From: Xylogone sp. PMI_703
Lineage: Eukaryota > Ascomycota > Leotiomycetes
Reading direction: 5' to 3'
NCBI GenBank assembly: GCA_021399445.1
Contig: JAJTUQ010000003.1
Coordinates: forward strand, 5,208,001 to 5,272,000
Length of the DNA: 64,000 nucleotides
Positions 23,344-34,471 of this stretch are shown in pieces. Positions within the stretch are counted from its first letter, which is position 1. Every line of letters begins with the position of its first letter. Position numbers and translations under genes: made by a program. The notes under the pieces are model-generated. The model was not told where the DNA came from and did not search any database. It worked only from the letters and a program-made list of their open reading frames with translations.

Positions 23344-25100
23344 TCAGAGGACATATCGGAAACTGGGATGATAGTCGTAGACTTCTTCTAAGGACTTGTG
23401 GTGATGCTCATGTACGGTTCCTGCATCTGCATGAGAGCGTGCTTCTTCATCTTTACGCTTGTTAAGATGGCGCATGTATAAGTAAGCAGCAATTGTTGAT
23501 AGCAAAGCCAAAGCCTGGAATGACAGCACAATTGAGTGTCCCTTGATATATTGAGGAGGATCGGTATATATGTGGGATGCGAGAATGGAAAAGCATTGCG
23601 CGATAACCTCAGTCGTTCCATAGGTAGTTGCGCGCTTGGTGAAGCCACCCGTGTTGATATTTACCCAAGCGCCCTGGAGGGTCACGGCAGGAAAGACACC
23701 CATTGTGATAAGACAGGTAGCAAACATCTTAACATGATAATTGTGAACTGAGAGAAGAATGATGTACCCGGTGATGGAAATGCAGAAACAGCCCATCAAG
23801 AACGGTCCTTTGACGTTGAGCTTATCAGATATGGTGTTGACAATTATAAGAGTAGCAAAAGCGCAGGCGTATGGGATGACTGAAAAAAGCTGTGTTTGGA
23901 CTGAATATCTGTTAGTTAGAAGTGCAAAGAAAGTTATGACAGGAGCCTACCAGTTGAGTATCCGAACTGGGAGATGAAGGATGGCAGGAAAGCACTGATA
24001 GAAGCTAAACCGATGGAGATGCCGGCGTTGACTAACGAGAACAAAGTTGTTTTAGGATCCTTGAAAGCAACCAACATCTGACGGAATTTGAACCCAGCAC
24101 CTTCCACATTGTATGTCTTCAATCGTGTAATAGCCACATCGATTTCTTCAGGGGTAAAGATCCAATGCTTCTTATCTTTGATCTGATCTGGAGGAGGAGG
24201 AAGCAAGAGCCAGCAGGCAAGACCAACGAAGATGCCGGCAACGCCTTGAATGATGAAGAGCCATTCCCAAGCAGGCCTACCATCTTTACCATCAAGATTT
24301 TTCTGGACAGCATACGCGATCAAACCACTGAAACCGCCGGCAATTGTGGAAGCGGAGTAGAAGATACCTGTTTGTCATGTATTATCAGTGAGACGAACGA
24401 CAAAGCCTGACAAATTATAAACTCACCGGTTCGAGTAGCTAGCTCGTTACGCTTATACCACATAGATGTATACAAAGAGAGGGCTTGCAGGAAAGCTGAG
24501 ACGAATCCAAAAAGAATTCGAAGTGCGAGGACACCGCCAGCATTCTTAGCTGCAGCCATGCAACAGGACAAAGTCGCAAAGAGGATCACACAGCCACCGA
24601 TTTGTCGGTCAGCTCGGAGCACACGGACTAACAAGTTGGCGGGAAGAATGCAAAGCACGTAGCCAACATCTTGACTCTTGTCAGGACCTCAACGATGAAT
24701 TATATGGATAGCGTGATAACATACAGTACAAGGACACAGCGTTGTAGAATTGACCAGAGGAAATGTGCAGGTCCTTCTGGAAGCCCATAACTCTCGCATT
24801 ACCGATATTACCCCTATCCTAAAAAGCCTTAGTAAGCAGGCATAATAATACAGAGGTATACTTTGGATAGGATTTGGCTTAACTGCTTACCCATTGGTTG
24901 ACAAGAAAGACAAGTGAAGTCAAGCCCACGATGAGAAGATCAGCTTTCCAGAGTAGTCGACGTTCTAATGCTGACTTTTTAGGAGCGAACTTTGGGTCCT
25001 CATAGACGAATCCAGGCTCAACCTTCATCATTTCTGTGGTCTGGTTCTCGATCTGGGTAATCCCAGCCTCAGTATCTTTTGTTTCAACCTCTGGTGGCAT
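23344..25100 (-). CDS. MFS permease of the Dal5/anion:cation symporter family
   Basis: A proton-coupled importer of organic anions (family substrates include allantoate, ureidosuccinate, nicotinate and pantothenate). Exons by frame are 25100-24891, 24818-24725, 24669-24427, 24367-23951 and 23900-23344, giving 506 aa. A long polar N-terminus (about 50 residues) precedes the first membrane helix. Family marks include NQWDRGNIGNARVMG, the MFS loop and GxxEW-type helix (RPAWEWLFIIQG) and the PPPPDQIKDKKHW segment of the central loop. The C-terminus ends FRYVL, like the second permease of this region. It lies beside a Zn2Cys6 regulator and the CPR/P450 pair, which suggests import of the cluster substrate. 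Confidence 0.9.
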
Positions 25101-26629
25101 TTTGAGTGATGTTTGTTATTGAAAGTATAGATACAGACTGATATAAATGTAGCTATATAAGCTGAAGCCTCAAGAGAAGAGGAGCCGGATATTCAAGAGG
25201 TGGAGAAAGAACTGGAGAACGAAACACGAGCTCTGGGGCTGCCTACAAGATAAAAAGGTATGTTACTTATAGTCCGGCAGCCTCTTCCAAGATCACAAAT
25301 CCCAACGTGCAAACACAATATCGGATGTTGATGGCTCCCCGAGAATTAGGAGAGGCTAAAAAGGGACAAGCGTACGCCCCTGGAGAAGCCAAGCCTCACT
25401 CCCAGGAGCGAATCGGTTTCTATGGAAGTCTGTCAGTCAGGATTGGTTCCGTATTGCTGGGCCACAGATCACAGGGTTGTGGATGGTCTTTGGACGACCA
25501 AATGCGGGTTCCCCGCATACAGAGTGTGGGGAAGCGTGGACTGTGTGTGATACAGAACTATCGTATTACGCAAAGATCCTTGTGCAGTTCCTTAGACGCT
25601 GGTGGAAGACGTTGAGGAAAGAGACGTGTGCTCATTCTGAGTGCTTACGGAGTGGAGTATATTCTGATGCTGCAAGCGTCGTGCCGATTTCCCCTTTCAG
25701 CAGCGTCGTTTTTATCGAAGCGCTTGAGCTTTTCATTATCCCTAGCAGCAACAACCAGCCTCGATTTACTTACTCATGCATTACGTTCCTCCTCAATTCT
25801 CTTATTTTTTCCCTATCCCTTGTATTTGTGTTGCAGACAAGTTCGTTATTTCAATGACATGAGATCCGGCGTTCGTTGGCTCTAAGTATGTGTCGTGGTA
25901 ATTACCTATTCCGGAACTAGCTGACGGAAAATTTTCCTTTCTTTTACGGAGGCTCTTGATGTATTCCTAGGAAGATTTACCATTTTAATGCTTAGCCTGT
26001 TATGCACATCTCGTTCTACATCCCGGTTATGGTAATTATCACGGAACTATTCTGCTGCAAGGGCAATATCTCAAGGTTATGACATGATCGTTGCACATGG
26101 CCTGAATTCCAGATCCCTTTTTAATGCCAAGATAACTTTATTTCAACAGTTAATCTCATGTGCGCCAACCAAATAGTATTAGCCCCATGATTTGTCTCGA
26201 GCGCCGTGATAATTATACGAATCGTTCGTTTAGTACCGGAAGTTTATCGTCTACGGTGAAGATGACGCGGACTTCGAGTTTCAGCTATCCCATTGAACGC
26301 TAAGATTACGCTCGTTGAGTCATAATATATGAATCTCCAAATCAGAGTGGTTACCAAGTCATGAAATTGCTCATATTACCACATTTATCTCGGTCAGCAG
26401 TCCTATTGCGATGTCGGAGACGGCAGTAAGACTTGGCTATTAGCCAGCCTAATCCCCTAAACTTGACAAATATCCGGCTATACGAAGGTGGTCCTCTAAA
26501 ACATCGTTGTATGTGAGAAATATTGCTAGTATTTCAGGAAGAGGCTAACACATTCCATCTCTGGGCAACTATGGTTCGAGTCTAAATAATACGATTATCC
26601 ACGGACATTCCGGTATATTTTTATAAGAC
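25101..26629. other. Intergenic, permease promoter and 3' region of regulator
   Basis: About 1.5 kb. ORFs on the plus strand at 25307-25885 overlap one another in three frames and lack motifs. CGG/CCG triplets are scattered (for example near 26234 and 26610), without a clear inverted pair. Confidence 0.3.
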
Positions 26630-28559
26630 TCATGAAGGATCGGAGATGTTTAAGTAGTTATGCCAACCGTTCTTCAGGGATTCTCGCCATGGAAAATGGG
26701 TATTGATGGAGCCAACCAACCGTTGTGATTCAGAGTCATCGTGGTCTGACTCGCCGAAATACTTCAGCGACAAAACACTGATCTTACCAGAGATATTCTG
26801 TTCCCAAGTAGCTTGAGCGACAATATGAATACCGTCTTTTATAGTATCATGACGTTGGAAGTAGAATGCAATATGCTTCCCATTGTCGGATGCTGGCATC
26901 AAGAGAGGAATAATTCTCGTCCGTAACCACCCCAGTCTGCCTTGTGATAGTGACTGATCGCACACTTCTAGCTCTGCTCGAGTTTGGAGCTGACATAGGA
27001 TTTCAACAGCGTTTGCAAAGGCACAACCATCAAACAAACCGTGTCGACCGATGGAATGCAGAGCTGAGATTGTCCACTTTTGCCAGCGATCACAATAGCA
27101 ACGTCGTGCTCCCAGAAACAAGAACAAAGTCATATTCATATCAATATGATCGCTGCTATCATGCTCGCAACCTTTTACAGCCGAAAGCTTTTCCCTCCCT
27201 CTCAAGCTTCTCAAGCCCTCAGCTATGCGCAAATTTTGATAGACAAGTGGAAATGCCATTGATTCGTAGTGCTCATCCCCTGTAGTTTCCGCAAGCATCC
27301 ATAAAGTACAAGACATATAGTTGTAGTACAATGCTACACTAAGTGCTGCCTCGGAGCTCTCAAATAGAAGCGGTGTTGGAGGTATTGGTGAATTTTCTAG
27401 TGTCAATTCTTTAAATGTGTGATTCATTGCTGTCTTATCCAGACAGCTTTGACAAGTGGCAGGTGATGTTGCCAGCCAGTATTCTAGGCCTTCTTTGAAG
27501 TGCAACAGTGAAGCAGTGCTTGGTCGACACGATACTTTATCCCAAGCACCCCATACAACAGCATTAATATTGTTCTGTTGAGAGATGAGATATAGCAAGT
27601 TTCTCCTTTCGTCGGAAACTGAATGGATATCTTCGAGACTGGGAGGTTTCCAAGGTCTAGCAATTGGCCAGCACTCTGAAGGTCCAACTTCAGATGCAGA
27701 GTTCGTGATATTGAAAAACGATGATTTCCCATAAGGGACAATACTTTGAGCAAGAAAGTCAAGTCGCAAAACTTCGTCACGAAGTGGCCGTAAAGCTTCA
27801 GTATTTTCTAACCCGGCTTCGGATTCGATAGTATTGAGGAGTCGTTCGGCAGCCCAGAGGTGTAATAAGGCGGCCCTCGGGCGGTTCATGATACTCTAGA
27901 GTTTGTCAATTAGTATCAGATGTAGACATATTTTCGCAACTTACCTCGAAATAGGTCATCAACATGATGGCGGTTAGAATGATACTGGATGAATCCTTGT
28001 TGATATGGTACATGTATTCTCCTAACGAACGTAATGCTTTGCTATAAGACCGATAGCCAATTACTTGTAGTCTTTTGATTTCCGACCTTGCATCACCACT
28101 GCTGTAAAGCAGGTGGGCACGATGGGCGGCCCCCAATGATGTTACGGCCTCACGCACGAAGTCAAAATTCCATGCCAACTCAGCTACCGTGTCCCTCCAA
28201 AATATGATATGATCTTCTCGGAAGAGCCTAACTGCAGTGACCATGACGAAATGATGATAGAACTCCAAGTTGCTTGACATGGCATCTGGTTTAGGAGTAA
28301 GGGATGGTGAACGAGCTTGGCTGATAAGTCTTGAACTAAACGCACTAGACTCCTCGTCGCATTGGTGTACATAGCCATCCATGTGCCTTGAGTCACAGAT
28401 AATGCGCCTGGGCTGCTGATATCCATCACAATGAGCATTGATAGACAAACAGCGCTGGCATACTGGCTTCGCCTCATCACACTTGACGTGACGTCTCCGA
28501 CAGGTCAGACAGCCCGTACGAACTCGCGAGAATGGTCGCTTTTTGGAATTATGATTCAT
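26630..28559 (-). CDS. Zn2Cys6 transcription factor
   Basis: Fungal binuclear zinc-cluster regulator, nuclear. Exons 28559-27945 and 27895-26630 join in phase 0 over a 49-nt intron (27896-27944), giving 626 aa. The zinc cluster is complete: C17, C20, C27, C34, C37 and C44 (CX2CX6CX6CX2CX6C) in the [12 protein letters not shown] / CQRC context. The remainder resembles the Fungal_trans effector region ([18 protein letters not shown]), which is common in pathway-specific activators next to metabolic genes. Its start lies about 218 bases from the 3' end of the CPR gene, all on the minus strand. A plausible regulator of the CPR/P450/permease group, and a candidate to bind the CGG-type palindrome at 31423-31446. 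Confidence 0.92.
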
Positions 28560-28777
28560 TACTGACCAAAATATATGTATTAAAGTACAATGGCTTGATG
28601 GATGAAGGTATAGTAAGCAGAAGTGCGTGAACGGGATCTCAATGTGGGGTGCTATGAAAGTTATCGATTTACCTAAGTCAGCATTCGGTAGAAGGCATTT
28701 TCGAGTCTTCTCAATGGATGTATCCCTCGCTCACAATCTACACAATAATCTATTACTTTGGCGTTTCTGAATATGCA

Positions 28778-30957
28778 CTATCCCCATACATCCTCCTGCC
28801 ATCTATGCGACTTCTTCATTTGCTCTGACCACTCCCGAAGCTCACTCTCATCCCACCCTTGAGATAATCTTATGCATTCGCCCAGCTTCTGCCAAACTCC
28901 TCTGGACATACTCGCTGAGCCACAGATGTAGAAATAGCCATTTGACTCTAACATAAGATCCTTCACAATATCCGCATGTTCTTCAACTCGATCTTGCACA
29001 TACATCCTTCCACCATTATTGTTGACTTCTTCTCGAGAAAATGCAGTGATCAACGCCATCCTATCACCCAGTTGCTCATTAATCTGGTTTAATTCCTCGC
29101 GGTAGATATAGTCTTCTTCTGCTCTTCGACATCCGAAAAATAGCACCGTCTTCCCTATCTCTCGGCCCATTGCTGTCATTCTAGCGCGCTCTTGAAGAAA
29201 CCCACGGAAAGGAGCAATGCCACTACCGGACGCTACCATAATTATAGGCGTGCTTCCTAGTGCTGGAAGTCTGAACTTAGATTTTCGGATATGCGCAAAA
29301 AGTTTCCCGTTTTGGAGAATATTGCTGGGTCCGTCTAGGATATATGAAGATAAAGATATCGCGGAGGTCGATGTAATATTCCGTAACCCTTCAAGGTCAG
29401 ATAAATAACCCGTCGTGAGTCCCGGAACCGCAGTGCCATTATCATCAAACAGGGAGACGGAAACCGTGACAGCGATTTGTCGCGGGTGAACTATGGAAGA
29501 TGACGAAATTGAGTAATACCGTGGTGAGATGGGACGTAAGCTCTCGAAAACAAATGAAAGTGGCAGATCAGTCCAAGATTCGCCCGGTTGGAGAACGCTT
29601 TCAAGAAGACGACCAAGGTTTAAAAAATTCGTGGTGCAGTAATTGTTGTAAGCGTCTTTGTCTTGTCCGAGTTGTGTGAAACGGGCTTTTGATGCTGGAG
29701 ATGGAGCATACGGTGCAAGTGACAAGACTGTCTGTCGGGAGACAGGGCCGCATATCTCGAGATAGTATCTAAACAGGACTTCTGCAGTAGTTGGGGATGG
29801 TACTTTTGTTTCGACCGTTGGATCTAAGCTAGATATTAGGAGTGGTACTTGAGCACGACCACTAAGGCCAAGAACGCAGAGAAGACGGTCAACTTCGATT
29901 GATGGATTCGACGGCCATATCGCAAGGTGGTCGCCTGTTTTGTATTTGAGCTCTGGAAATTCGCTAATATCTAACTCCAGGTGCAGACAATCACGAGTCT
30001 TCGTTGCAAATAGTTTTCTTATATCGGATATTGGTAGTGGGCGTATAACGGAGTGCGAAGCAGCTGCCCTTCTAGATGATTTGGGGTGTGAAGGCTGACC
30101 GATATGGAGATCAATAAGGGAAAGTGACTCATCTTCCACAATTCGTAGAGTAGGCTCATACTGCTCTGGTCGTTCTTCTAGCCCTAATTTCACTCTAAAC
30201 ATCGAGAAGAGCGAATCTCTCCATTCTGTAAAATCCTCTTCTGTTGTGCCTTTGGAGTCATCTGCTTTGCCAACTGGCAAGAGAGCCTTTGCTTGTAGTC
30301 TGTCAAGAGCCTGTGTAACAACATCTATAACCCGATTATAATATTTATAGTTCTTGTTACCCAGTCCAAAGGCAGCGTAGTTTAAATTTGCAAATTGCAC
30401 TGTCTCATTCCGACTGAGCCCGGAGAGAAAGCTAGTTGTGTTATCACTAGGGTCTCCTTCGCCATATGTAGAAATGATAAATATCACAATCGTTGACTGT
30501 GATATGCGTGAGATGGTGTCTGGATCATAATCTGCGAGGTCTAGTGAGACGGCACTGAGTCCAAAGCGGCGTTTGCAGTCGAGAACTAGACGGTTTGCAA
30601 AAGACTCTGCTGTGCCTGACTGGGATCCCCATAAGATTGCAACATTCCTGTTCTGCTTCAAGTCAGAATGCGATATCGATATGAGTTATACCACCCATTA
30701 CTCACGTCTTGCTGAAGTTTCTCAGCAATGTCTCGAGTAGCCCGCTTTTGGGAGCCTACACCCAAACCTTGAGGCTTCTCGAACCAGAGATGATGATAAG
30801 GATCGGGCTTTGCCCAAAGGATTCCCTTCAAATAATAGCTGACGCTCAAGAATAGGACTACAATCAAGGCCACAAGATCATCTGCTTGGAGCTGGCGGAT
30901 CTGGGATCCCGTTAAAGACAGAAGGTCCCTGATTATTTGTCGCATTGACAAATCCAT
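28778..30957 (-). CDS. NADPH-cytochrome P450 reductase (cluster paralogue)
   Basis: ER-anchored diflavin enzyme that passes electrons from NADPH through FAD and FMN to P450s. Exons 30957-30706 and 30655-28778 join in phase 0 across a 50-nt intron (30656-30705), giving 709 aa, the usual CPR length. An N-terminal membrane anchor (LVALIVVLFLSVSYYL) is followed by the FMN domain (SQSGTAE, STYGEGDPSDN, FGLGNKNYKYYN), the FAD domain (RYYSISSS) and the NADPH domain (ASGSGIAPFRGFLQER, FFGCRRAEEDYIYREEL, YICGSASMS), ending SHRWQEDVWG with the conserved C-terminal Trp region. All key motifs are intact. It is divergent from a P450 gene with 1.2 kb between, strongly suggesting a dedicated redox partner rather than the housekeeping reductase. 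Confidence 0.94.
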
Positions 30958-32167
30958 ATTCTCGATGTTTGATGGGGTCTCCAGTGGCTGACTGACACCC
31001 AGGAGTTAACATGTAACGGAATTAAAGCAAGTGTGAGTTGAAATGATGCTCCTCATTAACAAGAAACTGTCTTCACGATATCTTAGGTTGGCCAAGTATT
31101 CGCGTCGGAACAAATAGCCATGATGGGATACAGGATCATTAAGAATTGAAGGAAGGGTTCTCGGATTGTATAGCATTGAAATACTCGATTTACTATTCTT
31201 ATTTCTCAACGATATAGTTACAATCATTATGTTCAGCAATATCTCCTCCCCTCGTGTGCTCCACGGGACTAGCAGTTGAATCTCGGCAGGCCTATTGAGG
31301 GAAGTGTTCACCGTGGGGCAATAGTGTCCAAAAATGGCAATTTCCTTTTTTAGAGATCTCGCTGTCAGAGATATTGCTTACGTAATTGGCGTTGGCCAAT
31401 CATAGCTGTAGAAGCTAACGGTCGGTAAAAGAGAAGAGTTTTACCGGTTTACCCCTATGTACTGTACATCATCAAGACTAGCAACGAATAGAGTCTCTGT
31501 ACCATACAATAAATATGTGGAGTAGCCTAACCACTGCGCCATAACCTCTGACACTCGCATTTGCTTACTCATCACCACTTCCGTAATTACCGCATTTGAA
31601 GGAGCCGTGGTGACCGCTTATGGTAATTTTTCTTATTGCTCCCTATCAAGATCCTGTGAGCATGCTTGTGGTTCTAGCCACAAGCATCATAACATATGCG
31701 GGCTACGCTGGGAAATTTCTATAAGAAAACAGAATTTGTTAAGAGGTTTTTCTAAGCTACCCCGCGATCTGATATTATCTGAGCATCTGTTAGTCCACGA
31801 CAAAGGACGGCTATGTAACCAGATAGTGCACATTACACACGCCAGGTAGAAAGATGGCGGGAGACGTAGAAGACCCATACAGAGATAGTAGAGAATCAGG
31901 CATCTCGGAGGTCCCAGAATAGTAATAGTCAGTACCTTTTAATACACTACTACTTTTCTCCAGAGCTCCAATTAGTCCTTCCGTAAACGATTGTTCAACA
32001 ACCTTAATCTCTTCTATTCATCAAGGAAAGTTCTGCCCTCCCAAGGAATATCCACTCGTCTATATCTACCCCCCGAGAACTATCGAAGCCTTGCGACAAT
32101 CAGCCAACATAAACTCATCGAACCATCAGTCCACTTGGACGTTGCCCAAAGTAAAGACGAAGAAACT
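30958..32167. promoter_or_regulatory. Shared divergent promoter of CPR and P450
   Basis: About 1.2 kb between the two divergent starts. It contains the palindrome listed separately at 31423-31446. No supportable gene; an ORF at 31006-31311 opens with GTG and has no motif. Confidence 0.5.
31423..31446. promoter_or_regulatory. Perfect inverted repeat, candidate Zn2Cys6 operator
   Basis: The arms CGGTAAAA and TTTTACCG flank an 8-base spacer (GAGAAGAG). CGG triplets facing inward over a fixed gap are the classic recognition format of binuclear zinc-cluster dimers. It sits about 465 bases from the CPR start and 720 bases from the P450 start. Confidence 0.5.
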
Positions 32168-33910
32168 ATGATAGGGTACATCTTGACAGGTGTTGCAGTC
32201 CTGTCTCTCTTTTCATACTTCATCACTTACCCGGTTATCTACTACTTCTGGGACCCTAAAGGCTTGCGCAAATACCCCAACCTTAATTGGTTATCTGGCA
32301 TCACGGACCTGGCGTTCGTCTGGGAAGCCAATAAGCCTTTCCGATCGGATGCATTGCGTGAGGCTCATAAAAAGTCTGCGGTTGTCCGAATTGGACCAAA
32401 TTCACTATCCTATGGAGATATAGCTGCTATCAAGGTACAGTTCCTCAAAAAATTTCGAAGGGAGCAAAGAGATGAATTTCAGCCTTGTCTATATTAAAAT
32501 ACTGAAACAGATTGTAACAGGATATTTACGGTCACGGCACAACATGCACCAAAGATATCTTCTATGACACCCTCGCCGGGACTCACCACCACCTGGCCGA
32601 CGTCCGCGACAAAGAGGACCACCAGCGCAAGAGACGCATCCTAGCCAGTGCCTATGCACTCAAGAATCTTGAAGGCTGGGAACATAAAGTCACCGACAAG
32701 ACTGAACGTCTCATCAAAGCCTTCGACGCACGCTGCACCGCGCCCCTTAAGAAAAATGAAAACCCGGCACCAGAAGACCTGAACGTCGATTACCGCATGT
32801 GGACTAACTTCTTCACGCTCGATGCGATTGCAGATATTGGACTTAGCGAACGTCTTGGATTTCTCGATGCTGGTCATGATCTTACGACGGCCGAGCGGAT
32901 GGATGGGTCTCTGTACCAGATCAATTACCGACAGTGCTTACATGCAACAGCAAGAGCGCAGGCCGGACTGGTATGGGCGTATGAGTGGTTCCCGGTGTTG
33001 ACGGAGTTATCTAAGATCTTCTCACGGGATTATAAAAAGAGATGGGAGCTGAATAAGGGATGGAATGATATTGTGTATCACCGGGCGACGAAGCGGTTGC
33101 AGCGGTACCGGAACGGAGAGAAGCTCGATGATTTCTTTCAGTGCTTGATGGAGGATAAGGATGGAAATCCAAATCGGATGGAGTGGGGAGAGATTGTTGC
33201 TGAGGTGTCGATTATGAGTGCGTATGATCTTCCTTTTGAGTCTCTCCAGCTTCCACTACCCTTTTTCAAACACTCTTTTCTTCCAACATGGATCATAGAC
33301 TAACCATATTTCAGTGAATGCCGGGTCAGATACAACAGCTATAGCAATGAACAACGTAATGTATCAACTCTTGAGGAATCCCTCTTGTCTCACCAAACTC
33401 CGCGCTGAAGTCGACACCATCCTAGATCCTACGGAGATAGTTGCTCCTTACGACAAAGTCCGCCACCTTCCTTACCTTCGCGCCTGTCTCGATGAGTCTC
33501 TTCGTCTATTCCCACCAACGACTTTTGGTCTCCCCCGGCGCACGCCTCCTGAGGGTGCACCCATCCTCGGGGACTTCATACCCGGAGACACGAGCGTCTC
33601 CATATCAGCGTACGTTGCTCACCGTGATGAGAAGGTGTTTCCAGATCCAGATCAATACAGACCGGAGCGATGGCTTGAAGATGGAGCGAAGGAGCTGCAG
33701 GCAGCATTTATTAGCTTTAGTGCCGGTGCCAGGGGGTGTATTGGACGGAATATCAGCTACCTGGAGCAAACGGTTTTGCTGGCGAGCGTGGTTCATAGGT
33801 ATGAGTTTGCGTTACCGAGCAGGGAGTGGGAACAGACAAGATGGGAGACATTTAATTTGATGCCAGGACCGATGCCACTCAAGGTGTGGAGAAGAAAGCC
33901 GGGTGAGTGA
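32168..33910 (+). CDS. Cytochrome P450 monooxygenase
   Basis: ER-bound haem monooxygenase. Exons 32168-32434, 32521-33217 and 33315-33910 (introns 32435-32520 and 33218-33314) give 519 aa. I start at 32168, where the membrane anchor begins (MIGYILTGVAVLSLFSYFI), rather than at an upstream in-frame ATG at 31991. The I-helix NAGSDTT, the ExxR helix (ESLR), the PERW segment and the haem-binding FSAGARGCIGRN (ligand C463) are all intact. The family style resembles fungal P450s usually named benzoate 4-monooxygenase or pisatin demethylase-like, but the substrate cannot be inferred. It is divergent from a CPR and close to permeases, regulators and a 2OG oxygenase. Confidence 0.94.
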
Positions 33911-34471
33911 CTGAAAAGTTCGGACTATATGCGTATACTTTGGATTGGCATTAGTCGTGTGCAATACTTATTTTCACATTTATGTTTTTTTATGTTTGTA
34001 GCCAATATCATAACATCATGAGTACCATTCCCATGAGGCCTTTAGCCGTTTCTGGATCTCAGAAGTGGGCCAAGCATGTTGCGTCTCGGTTTGCTCTAGT
34101 AGACTAAGTATAGCTCTTCGTTCTCGAACATCGAAAAATTGCTCTCCACCTGAGGTGTGTGTTAGCCGTATTCAAAGTATAATATAGAACTGACACATCG
34201 AGATTGCTACACAAGCGGTGTTCATAGCAGGAGGGGCACCTCTATTTGAGGTTGCAGCTCCACATATTCTCTTTACTATCTCCATTACTTCGAGCTAAGA
34301 ATATTGTTACTCAAAATCTCGAAGGGTTTAGTGGTGAATCGCCCACCTCAATACGATGAATCGCTTCCCGGTGAGCAGGCCCGAATCTAGGTATCCGAGG
34401 GTCATACACAGTTAGTAAGATCCTAGATAGCTCCCAGTGTTGAACTCCAGTTACTACGCGAACCTTAGTAT
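33911..34471. other. Convergent intergenic region
   Basis: About 560 bases between the P450 and a minus-strand regulator gene, holding both 3' ends. No repeat or RNA gene is seen. Confidence 0.35.

Noticed and set aside
25307..25885. Overlapping plus ORFs near the first permease
   Set aside because: Three overlapping frames without motif or splice support.
26560..26600. GGTTCGAGTC, similar to a tRNA B box
   Set aside because: No matching A box or foldable acceptor and anticodon stems around it.
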